Origin: Planctomycetota bacterium
GTDB lineage: Bacteria > Planctomycetota > Planctomycetia > Pirellulales > Lacipirellulaceae
Direction: 5' to 3'
Length of the DNA stretch: 12,714 nucleotides
Assembly (NCBI GenBank): GCA_024278035.1
Contig: JAJRUA010000148.1
Location: forward strand, 1-12,714
In this document: in pieces, positions 7,315 through 12,714 of the stretch
How positions within the stretch are numbered: the stretch's first letter is position 1
Layout of the letters: each line of letters opens with the position of its first letter
Made by a program: the position numbers and the translations under genes
The notes under the pieces: model-generated
What the model saw: the letters and a program-made list of their open reading frames with translations, nothing else
Databases searched by the model: none
What the model was told of the DNA's origin: nothing

Positions 7315-7401
7315 AAGGCGAGCGGGTAAGGCGTAAGCCGCCCGATAACATCACGGCAAAGCGACTTCCGTCGGGCGGCTGACGCCTTACCCGCTCGCCT
7401 T
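7315..7401. repeat. Long palindrome, copy 2, between convergent recJ and mqnD
   Basis: AAGGCGAGCGGGTAAGGCGT (7315-7334) and ACGCCTTACCCGCTCGCCTT (7382-7401) are perfect 20-base inverted complements. After a 1x1 mismatch, AGCCGCCCGA (7336-7345) pairs perfectly with TCGGGCGGCT (7371-7380). The loop is 25 bases. It starts 22 bases after the recJ stop and ends 14 bases before the mqnD stop, the expected place for a bidirectional transcription end, though no T runs flank it. It is clearly related to 4958-5046. Confidence 0.88.
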
Positions 7402-7414
7402 GCACACTGCTGCA

Positions 7415-8278
7415 TCAGTGGCCTACAAATTCCGGCTCGACTAGCTCTGGAAGAACGCCCGCCTCAAAGCCTTTCTTTAAGAAGAGCCGAACCGCTTCGC
7501 GGCCTTTTTCGCTGAAGTCACGGGTCCAGTCGTTGACGTACATGCCGACGAACTTGTCCGCCTTGGCGCTGTCCAGGTCACGCCCGTACTGCAAGGCATA
7601 ATCGAGCGCTGCCGTTCGATTGTCGAGGCCATACTCGATGCTTTCTTTTAGGAGCCGCTCCACTTCAAGAATGGTCTCCGTGCCGAGGTCCTTGCGGATA
7701 GCGTTCGCACCAAGCGGCAGCGGCAGGCCATCGGTCTCTTCGTACCACCAGACGCCCAGATCAACGATCAGCTTGAGGTCTTGGTCACCGTAGGTAAGTT
7801 GGCCTTCATGGATCAAAAGCCCCGCGTCGATTGGCTGGCCCTTGTATTCACCCGCCGCGACAGCGGGGATGACCTCGTCAAACGGAACCAAGACATGGTC
7901 AAAGTCTTGACCAAGATAGAGACGCAAAGCGAGCATCGCACTCGTCAACTTGCCCGGGACGGCAATTCGTTTTCCTTTAAGCTCTTCGGTCGAGCAGCCT
8001 TCGCGAGCCACAACCATCGGGCCGTAGTTATCGCCCATGCTCGCCCCACAATTGCACAACAAGTACTTGTCTTGCAAGAAGGCGTAAGCGTGGATGCTCA
8101 CGGCAGTCAGCTCCAGCTCACCTGTGAAGGCCCGCTGATTGAGCGTCTCGATATCGACCAGTTCATGGGTGAACTCGTAGTCACCCGTATCGATCGAGTC
8201 CTTCGCCAAGGCGTAGAACATGAAGGCATCGTCAGGATCAGGGCTGTGGCCGACACGGATCAACTGCTTAGTCATCAT
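7415..8278 (-). CDS. mqnD: 1,4-dihydroxy-6-naphthoate synthase (futalosine menaquinone pathway)
   Basis: MqnD converts cyclic dehypoxanthine futalosine into 1,4-dihydroxy-6-naphthoate on the futalosine route to menaquinone, in the cytoplasm. The 287-residue product has the family N-terminus VGHSPDPDDAFMFYAL (9-24), VDIETLNQRAFTGELELTAV (41-60), GPMVVAR (86-92), the ligand loop VPGKLTSAMLAL (107-118), the active-site segment AGLLIHEGQLTY (152-163) with catalytic histidine H157, and DLGVWWYEETDGLPLPLGAN (173-192). These line up well with what I recall of Thermus MqnD, including the EE-TGLPLPLG stretch that separates MqnD from MqnA. The first two codons are both ATG, so either may start. No Shine-Dalgarno is seen. 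It lies 76 bases after fliS on the same strand and may or may not be cotranscribed. Confidence 0.93.
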   Translation of the reverse strand: MMTKQLIRVGHSPDPDDAFMFYALAKDSIDTGDYEFTHELVDIETLNQRAFTGELELTAVSIHAYAFLQDKYLLCNCGASMGDNYGPMVVAREGCSTEELKGKRIAVPGKLTSAMLALRLYLGQDFDHVLVPFDEVIPAVAAGEYKGQPIDAGLLIHEGQLTYGDQDLKLIVDLGVWWYEETDGLPLPLGANAIRKDLGTETILEVERLLKESIEYGLDNRTAALDYALQYGRDLDSAKADKFVGMYVNDWTRDFSEKGREAVRLFLKKGFEAGVLPELVEPEFVGH

Positions 8279-8354
8279 CGGGGCAGAGCGGGGGCGGAGG
8301 GTTGGCTGGAAACGGGGGATAAACCCTAAAGCCTACGGCCTTCCGTCCCACGGC

Positions 8355-8831
8355 TCAAGCCTCTAAAGAGAGCCCTAGAGGGGCATCCACGGACTTCATG
8401 TGGGGCATTGGGGCCGTCTTGTGGCTTGCGGGAGCCTCACGCTTTGCCTTGGTCTCCTCAGAAGTGACCTTCTCACAAGCCTGACGCCAAGTCTCTTGCT
8501 GAAACTCCAGAATCTTGATTGCCTCAGCCATCAACTTATAATCACCGTTCGCATAGGCACTCGTCAGCCTTGAATAGACGAACTCGTACAGTTGACCCAG
8601 CTTCTGGTTGATCTCCCCTTCGCTATGGCGAACGCCGACCAAAAGCTCACCGACGATCTTCATCGCACGCAAAATTGCCGGGTTCGCCAGTTCTTCGTCC
8701 TCTCGCATGAGCGCCTTCTCGCCTTCGCGGCAAAACCGGAGCGCTCCGTCGATCAACATCAAATGAAGCTGCGGGCCCGAGGCGGTCGTGACACGGGCTT
8801 CAAGATATTCGCGTTGGCGGTTGGAAGACAT
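8355..8831 (-). CDS. fliS: Flagellin export chaperone FliS
   Basis: FliS binds the C-terminus of flagellin in the cytoplasm, preventing early polymerisation and aiding export. The 158-residue helical product has the family pattern: an N-terminal YLEARVTTASGPQLHLMLID segment (9-28), a charged helix GALRFCREGEKAL (29-41), NQKLGQLYEFVYSRLTSAYA (75-94) and KLMAEAIKILEFQQETWRQA (99-118). Typical FliS ends near residue 125-130; here a tail of about 35 residues rich in Ala, Pro, Lys and Ser follows, probably disordered. It lies 62 bases downstream of fliD on the same strand, the usual fliD-fliS order. A near-duplicate 12-base motif sits in the gap between them. Confidence 0.92.
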   Translation of the reverse strand: MSSNRQREYLEARVTTASGPQLHLMLIDGALRFCREGEKALMREDEELANPAILRAMKIVGELLVGVRHSEGEINQKLGQLYEFVYSRLTSAYANGDYKLMAEAIKILEFQQETWRQACEKVTSEETKAKREAPASHKTAPMPHMKSVDAPLGLSLEA

Positions 8832-8840
8832 GATAAAACC

Positions 8841-8874
8841 TAAGGACGGTCAGGAGGAAAGGTAAGGACGGTCA
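8841..8874. repeat. 12-base direct repeat in the fliD-fliS gap
   Basis: TAAGGACGGTCA occurs at 8841-8852 and again at 8863-8874, starting 22 bases apart. It fills most of the 62-base gap between the fliD stop and fliS start. A spacing of about two helical turns would suit a dimeric DNA-binding protein or a tandem duplication. In the fliS mRNA sense the copies read TGACCGTCCTTA and do not form a Shine-Dalgarno. Confidence 0.6.
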
Positions 8875-8893
8875 AGGGATCGAAAACTAGCGG

Positions 8894-11800
8894 TTACCTG
8901 TTGTTAGCACGGCGACCAAAGAGACCCGAGCTGATGGTTTGGCTAAGACCATTCAGCACACCCAAATCGTTTTGCATTTTTGAGATCGTTTCTTCCAGCG
9001 TAAAAAACTCGGTGAGCAACCGTTGTCGCTCGTTCTCGAGTAAATCGTTCATGCTAGAAAGCCGCAATTCGTTGGTTTCGATCTTACGAGAAATCGTGTC
9101 GTCACGTTGACTGAGGACCGAGTTCTCGTCGTCGGAGAGTCGATCAATCGCCTCCGTGAACTTGGTAACAACACCTCGCGAGTCATCAAGGAACAGATTC
9201 TCAAGGGCCTCGGGACTGTTTTCAAAAGCTTCTTCCAATTTGGCTCTATTGAGCGACAGTTTGCCATCGGCACCCAGGCTGATACCCACCGACTCGAGCG
9301 AAGAAAACTCTTCGCCAATCCGGAATCGATTCGTAACAATGTTTGCCAGGATCGTGTCGGTTTGCAACGCTGCGTTGGAACCGAACAAGACGCCGGTCTC
9401 AAACGTTGTCGAATCGAACGAGGTGAGATTCTGCAGTGTCGTACGAACGGAATTGTAAGCGTCGATAAAGGACTCGGCGGCACTGACGATAGACGAATCG
9501 TCTTTTGCTACATCAATGGTCACCGGGTCGATAGAAGTTTTGTTGATCGTGAAATCAACGCCACTAATCACATTCGAGAACGTATTGGAGCTTGAAACAA
9601 TCGGCTCGCCGCCGGTGCCGCCCGCGGTGTCACCGATAAGAACCACCGCGTCGCGGGCCCGGCCCACTTGGCCAAAGGAGAAATTGAGCTGCGACTCGTC
9701 GATGAGCAGTTCGTTGGACACGCCCGGCTCATCTGAAACAATGGAAAGTCGGTAGCCGTTGGCGTCTTGGAAGACCGAGGCCGTGATGCCTGCTCCCAAG
9801 CTATTGATCCGGTCGGCCAAGAGCCCTAACGAGCCGTCGGCTTTCTCGGTGCTGAGCAAACCAGGGTTGAAAATTCTCTGCGTCTCGGCAGCGGTGGCTG
9901 GGGCTGTGCCTGCGATTTTAAGATCCGCCGCCGCGGTTCCGGAGCTTCCGCGATCAGATATCTCAAGCTGGAACACGCCGCCCGTGGTGTCAAGTATCTC
10001 GATACCAGCGCCCGAGCCGCTGATTCTCGCTTCGACAGAAAATCCCTTCGCTGCGGCAGCGTCGTTAATCGACTGCAGGACTTCTTCGACAGTCGTTTGG
10101 TCTTGAATCGTAACGAAGAACCCGGCGTTTGCGCTCTCTTCGTCGTCGGGGTCGATCGTCGCCGGCTTAACGTAAAAAGTCCCTTTGCCAATCCCGTTGC
10201 CATCGTTAAGCGTTGCGAGCGCCGTTGAGCCATCCCCCACGGCAAGCGTTGCCAAATCAATCGACACGCTGGACGAGCCGTTAATCGTCTGCTGGCCACT
10301 CCCGTTGGTCACAACGACACCATCGAGGTTGAGGTCGGCCACGGTCGATTTCGACCCGATTTGGGATATCTTGAGCGTTTCCGATCCGTTGGTCGAATCG
10401 GTGATCAACAGGCCGTCACCACTCTGGTTGATACTTGCCGTAATTCCGTTCGCGATGCCCGCAGTATTGATAAGGCTCACCACATCGCCCAGTGTCTCCG
10501 CTTCATTGCCCGTGGAGTCGAGGCTAATCAGGGCACTTTCAACACCTTCACTGTTCGTGATGCGGAAGTCGCCCAGGTCGATCCCCTTCCCGCCATTGAG
10601 CGTACTCAGTTGGGTCGAGGCGCTAAGCGTACGTCGCCCGAGGGAGCCACTGTTGACGGAGGTTCGATCGGCATCGACGGCAATGCCCAAGTCCGTGGCG
10701 GTCGTCGTCGCACCACTGTCGGCAATCACCAAGTTGCCCGACCCCCCCGAAGTATCCTCAAGAATAAGCCCATTACGACTGTCATTCACCCGGGCCGACA
10801 CGCCCACGCCTGAGGCGTTGATGGCATCGACGACCTCGTTGATCGTCTCCGCCCCTGACAGGACAACCGTTGCTGTCGCCCCGTTCCGGTCAGTGATGTC
10901 GATGTCGCCAAGATCCAAACCGGCACCGCCGCGTAGGCTAGCGACCAATGTGTCTTGCAATCCGCCGGCGATGCGCGTTCCCGTTACGGTCACCGAGGCG
11001 TCGCCATCGTAGACAATTCCCAGGTCGTCTGCCGCTGTTCCGTTGGTTAGGTCATTGTTTTTTATAACCAGATTCTGCGAGGTCGATCCGGTATCGTCGA
11101 CAATTTCCAAGCGTTTTCCATCTGCCGAGATGCTCGCCGTAATTTTCCCTGTAAGGTCGTCATCCTCGTTGATGCGATCCAGCAAATCGCCAAGCGTTGC
11201 TGCACCGGTAAGGTCCACTCCGCCAGTCGTGCCGTCCCCCAGCTCAAAGAGCAGGTCGTCGACCTCAAGTTCTTCCGTGCTGTCCGTACTGTAGATGCCG
11301 ATCCCATCGTTGAGTGTCGAGAGTTTTGTATCACGGCTCAGATAAAAAACATCCGCACCAGTGGCGGTATCCGTGGCGACGTTAATGCCTGACAGGCCAA
11401 GACTCGCGGCGGTCGTTCCTCCGCCCACTTCTTGAACTCGCAGATTGCCGGCACCACCGGTACTGTCCGACAGTACCAATTGGTCACCGTTGGCCGAAGC
11501 CGTAATATCAATATCCGAGCTGTTATTGATCGCAACGAGAACATCATCGATCGTCTGCGCACCACGCAAGTCGATCACGCCCGACTGCCCATCACGGTCG
11601 GTTATTTTGATACTCCCGGCCTTGAAGCCGGCTCCTCCACTGAGGTCGCTAAGCGAGACCCCCTTGTCAACATTTCCGCCAAAGCGAACCGACAAGGTAC
11701 CCGATCCCAAGTTGCTAGGATCGGCGATCGAGTCGGAGAGAAACTGGCTAGTTGAAGCCGTCTGCAGAGGCGTAAAGGAAAAACTCCCCCTCGCTGGCGT

Positions 11801-12073
11801 CGCGTCTTCTTGGATGGTTGCCGTGAGGATCGTCTCGTCGCTCGTCGTAATCGAGCGAGAGTCGAACGTCCCCTGGCTGAACGACGTGGTCGAGAACCGC
11901 AAGGCTAGCAAGGTCGCCGAAAGTTGGTTAACCGCCGTCTGCTCCCCGAGCAGTGCCACGTTCTGCGTCCTCAGATTATCGCGCGGACGCCCCGCGATCG
12001 CCATCAAACGATTGACCGTATCTTCAATGTTGATGCCGGTGATCAGGCCGATGCTGGACTGTATCGTGGACAT
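8894..12073 (-). CDS. fliD: Flagellar filament cap FliD (hook-associated protein 2), greatly enlarged
   Basis: FliD caps the flagellar filament and helps flagellin subunits fold into the growing tip. The 1059-residue product opens with the FliD N-terminal domain (IGLITGINIEDTVNRLMAIA, 8-27, and a coiled region to about 65). It ends with the FliD C-terminal domain (NVISGVDFTI, 834-843; AAESFIDAYNSVRTTL, 865-880; LESVGISLGADGKLSLNRAK, 926-945) and a final coiled coil (about 980-1045). Between them, about 600 residues form five tandem repeats of 90-105 residues (about 140-722), then a partial one (about 738-810). These resemble the flagellin hook-IN (flagellin_IN) motif. Well-studied FliD proteins are about 450-700 residues, so this one is about twice the size through insertions in the outer, surface-facing part. 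No Shine-Dalgarno is seen. It belongs with the flagellin and fliS genes on this strand. Confidence 0.93.
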   Translation of the reverse strand: MSTIQSSIGLITGINIEDTVNRLMAIAGRPRDNLRTQNVALLGEQTAVNQLSATLLALRFSTTSFSQGTFDSRSITTSDETILTATIQEDATPARGSFSFTPLQTASTSQFLSDSIADPSNLGSGTLSVRFGGNVDKGVSLSDLSGGAGFKAGSIKITDRDGQSGVIDLRGAQTIDDVLVAINNSSDIDITASANGDQLVLSDSTGGAGNLRVQEVGGGTTAASLGLSGINVATDTATGADVFYLSRDTKLSTLNDGIGIYSTDSTEELEVDDLLFELGDGTTGGVDLTGAATLGDLLDRINEDDDLTGKITASISADGKRLEIVDDTGSTSQNLVIKNNDLTNGTAADDLGIVYDGDASVTVTGTRIAGGLQDTLVASLRGGAGLDLGDIDITDRNGATATVVLSGAETINEVVDAINASGVGVSARVNDSRNGLILEDTSGGSGNLVIADSGATTTATDLGIAVDADRTSVNSGSLGRRTLSASTQLSTLNGGKGIDLGDFRITNSEGVESALISLDSTGNEAETLGDVVSLINTAGIANGITASINQSGDGLLITDSTNGSETLKISQIGSKSTVADLNLDGVVVTNGSGQQTINGSSSVSIDLATLAVGDGSTALATLNDGNGIGKGTFYVKPATIDPDDEESANAGFFVTIQDQTTVEEVLQSINDAAAAKGFSVEARISGSGAGIEILDTTGGVFQLEISDRGSSGTAAADLKIAGTAPATAAETQRIFNPGLLSTEKADGSLGLLADRINSLGAGITASVFQDANGYRLSIVSDEPGVSNELLIDESQLNFSFGQVGRARDAVVLIGDTAGGTGGEPIVSSSNTFSNVISGVDFTINKTSIDPVTIDVAKDDSSIVSAAESFIDAYNSVRTTLQNLTSFDSTTFETGVLFGSNAALQTDTILANIVTNRFRIGEEFSSLESVGISLGADGKLSLNRAKLEEAFENSPEALENLFLDDSRGVVTKFTEAIDRLSDDENSVLSQRDDTISRKIETNELRLSSMNDLLENERQRLLTEFFTLEETISKMQNDLGVLNGLSQTISSGLFGRRANNR
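9908..11656 (-). repeat. Five tandem hook-IN-type repeats encoded within fliD
   Basis: The repeats cover residues of about 140-230, 250-354, 378-466, 488-585 and 619-722. Each runs: L-S/A-x-L-N/R-G/D-G-x-G (for example LSTLNDGIGI, VASLRGGAGL, LSTLNGGKGI, LATLNDGNGI); a short I/F-x-I-T/K strand; an acidic helix ending in a V-x-x-I-N core (DDVLVAINNS, NEVVDAINAS, GDVVSLINTA, EEVLQSINDA); a strand with I-x-A-x-I/V; then D-T/S-T/S-G-G-x-x-x-L-x-I and a T-A-A-x-L-G/N-L/I ending. DNA identity between copies is low, so the duplication is old and held by selection on protein shape. Confidence 0.85.
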
Positions 12074-12109
12074 AAGCGGCTATCGGGGGAGTTAAAACGG
12101 GAGGCGGGG

Positions 12110-12183
12110 TAACTCTAGGTTTACAACTCTAGGTCACCCTCCTTGCGCAGTGGGCTAGTGCGTAGGCGGATAGTGCGTAGGCG
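12110..12183. repeat. Two 15-base-period direct repeats in the fliD 5' region
   Basis: AACTCTAGGT occurs at 12110-12119 and 12125-12134. TAGTGCGTAGGCG occurs at 12156-12168 and 12171-12183. Both pairs have a period of exactly 15 bases and lie between the candidate promoter and the fliD start, so they would be in the leader of that transcript. They may be simple tandem duplications or protein-binding repeats. Confidence 0.6.
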
Positions 12184-12206
12184 CGGCGCGCACGTCTGCG
12201 TAGTTC

Positions 12207-12214
12207 TTATCGGC
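12207..12214 (-). promoter_or_regulatory. Possible sigma-28 (FliA) -10 box upstream of fliD
   Basis: The minus strand reads GCCGATAA, identical to the enterobacterial flagellar sigma-28 -10 consensus, 133 bases before the fliD ATG. A matching TAAAGTTT-type -35 is not found at the usual distance; the bases there are GC-rich. The octamer is suggestive because of the gene it precedes, but it could occur by chance. Confidence 0.35.
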
Positions 12215-12282
12215 CAGGAAGACCTTGCGGCTGGAGGCAGATTTTGGCGGTGACCCGCAGGGGGGGGCTATTTGGCATAATA

Positions 12283-12304
12283 AAAGCCCCACGGGGCGAG
12301 CTTT
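12283..12304 (-). terminator. Possible second terminator before fliD
   Basis: On the minus strand AAAGCTC pairs with GGGCTTT over seven bases (one T-G wobble) around an eight-base GC-rich loop, followed by TTATT. This could stop flagellin read-through before the fliD promoter. The stem is short and partly A-T, so the call is weak. Confidence 0.35.
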
Positions 12305-12340
12305 ACCCCCCCGGGATGGGTGCAAAGTCAAAAAAAGTGG

Positions 12341-12390
12341 GGTAGCCGCAGGCGGAAGCCGCGGTTTTTCAAGGCCGGCCAGCGGCTACC
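12341..12390. repeat. REP-like palindromic element, second copy of the motif at 185-210
   Basis: GGTAGCCGC (12341-12349) pairs perfectly with GCGGCTACC (12382-12390), and inside it GCGG/AA/GCCGC forms a smaller palindrome. The stretch TAGCCGCAGGCGGAAGCCG (12343-12361) matches 184-202 except for one base, and both copies continue into a GGTTTT run. It lies in the gap between the flagellin terminator and fliD. Confidence 0.6.
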
Positions 12391-12435
12391 ATCGAAGAAT
12401 AGGACTTTGCAGTTCTCTTGCCCCCCCCCACAACA

Positions 12436-12476
12436 AAAAGAAAACCGGCCCAGTTCCCCGTAGGAAACCGAGCCGG
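12436..12476 (-). terminator. Strong Rho-independent terminator of the flagellin gene
   Basis: In the minus-strand RNA a 14-pair stem (12445-12458 with 12463-12476, including a few G-U pairs) is capped by a UACG tetraloop closed by C-G, one of the extra-stable UNCG loops. A T-rich tract (complement of 12436-12444) follows. It lies about 70 bases after the flagellin stop codon, a classic end for a highly expressed flagellin mRNA. Confidence 0.9.
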
Positions 12477-12545
12477 TTGGTTACTTCTTTCAATTTCACA
12501 ACCGTTAGGCCGTGTTGACTCCTATCAGGTTCAACCCAAGGGGGC

Positions 12546-12714
12546 TTAACCGAGGAGGGCCAACACGTTCTGTGGGTTCTGGTTGGCGATCGACAGCACC
12601 TGCGTACCCGACTGAACCAGAATCTGCGAACGTGTGAGGTTCGCCGTTTCGGCAGCGAAGTCAGCGTCACGGATTTGGCTTTCGGCTTCGCTCAGGTTGA
12701 TAAGCGTGCTACCA
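12546..12714 (-). CDS. Flagellin, C-terminal end (partial, 5' part beyond the window)
   Basis: Only the last 55 codons are present, ending with TAA at 12546-12548. They read [20 protein letters not shown], then [20 protein letters not shown], then [15 protein letters not shown]. This is the conserved C-terminal D0/D1 helix of flagellin: [13 protein letters not shown], [15 protein letters not shown] and a terminal NQxPQxVLxLL. This helix lines the filament core, is recognised during export and is bound by FliS, encoded downstream. The gene runs toward fliD and ends in its own strong terminator, so it is probably a separate transcript. Which flagellin paralogue it is cannot be told from this end. 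Confidence 0.95.
   Translation of the reverse strand, partial: GSTLINLSEAESQIRDADFAAETANLTRSQILVQSGTQVLSIANQNPQNVLALLG

Larger units (their letters stand above)
12074..12545. other. Spacer between flagellin and fliD genes
   Basis: No gene is seen in 472 bases. In minus-strand order it holds the flagellin terminator (12436-12476), a REP-like hairpin (12341-12390), a possible second terminator (12283-12304), a GCCGATAA box (12207-12214), and two pairs of 15-base-period repeats (12110-12183). Runs of C (nine at 12421-12429) and G (seven or more at 12261-12267) are present. Confidence 0.6.

Noticed and set aside
8320..8354. GC-rich spacer between fliS and mqnD as a terminator
   Set aside because: Short motifs such as ACGGC and GCCT recur, but no stable stem of six or more pairs followed by a T run could be found.
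10185..11012. 275-codon plus-strand ORF opposite fliD
   Set aside because: It is a mirror of the fliD repeats caused by their codon bias. It has no plausible ribosome site and the protein is low-complexity Ser/Pro/Val.
9908..11656. Repeated DNA in fliD as a CRISPR array or recent tandem repeat
   Set aside because: The repeats are seen at protein level with low DNA identity and about 300-base units. There are no short identical repeats with unique spacers.
12500..12545. GGTTCAACCC resembling a tRNA T-arm
   Set aside because: No acceptor stem, anticodon arm or CCA region could be built around it. It is the 3' UTR of the flagellin gene.
12386..12670. 94-codon minus-strand ORF over the flagellin end
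   Set aside because: It is in a different frame from the clear flagellin C-terminus and reads through the terminator hairpin.

Overview
The window looks like ordinary chromosome from a planctomycete, most likely of the Pirellula/Blastopirellula type. The clues are a flagellin-fliD-fliS block beside a futalosine-pathway menaquinone gene, few convincing Shine-Dalgarno sites, GC-rich third codon positions, and intergenic spacers carrying GC-rich palindromes of the kind common in that phylum. The assignment is an inference from gene content and style. No rRNA or tRNA gene, CRISPR array, insertion sequence or phage gene was seen.

Layout. A palindromic spacer (1-263) is followed by a primary-type sigma factor on the minus strand (264-1808). 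A 459-base gene-free spacer then separates it from a plus-strand pair: a diverged AtuA/DUF1446-like protein (2268-3413) and a crotonase-fold protein (3456-4262). Next comes a clear class I cyclic-di-GMP (GEMM) riboswitch (about 4475-4555), a probable Shine-Dalgarno-masking hairpin, a 64-residue ORF (4602-4796) and a terminator-like hairpin (4840-4912). A long palindrome (4958-5046) precedes rpmG, encoding ribosomal protein bL33 (5184-5357), and then recJ (5527-7293). A second palindrome of the same family (7315-7401) lies between the convergent recJ and mqnD (7415-8278, minus). The rest is minus-strand flagellar DNA, read right to left: the 3' end of a flagellin gene with its terminator (12436-12714), a 472-base spacer with repeats and a possible sigma-28 -10 box, a very large fliD (8894-12073), and fliS (8355-8831).

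How the genes relate. Flagellin is the filament subunit, FliD the filament cap and FliS the flagellin export chaperone, so these three form a late flagellar assembly block. The c-di-GMP riboswitch lies about 4 kb away and would connect the sessile/motile signal to one small unknown protein. RpoD-like sigma, bL33, RecJ and MqnD are housekeeping genes (transcription, translation, DNA repair, respiratory quinone). The AtuA-like/crotonase pair suggests a small acyl-CoA pathway of unknown substrate.

The most notable items are the riboswitch with its tiny ORF, the FliD built around five tandem hook-IN-type repeats, and two covarying palindromic repeats at gene borders.
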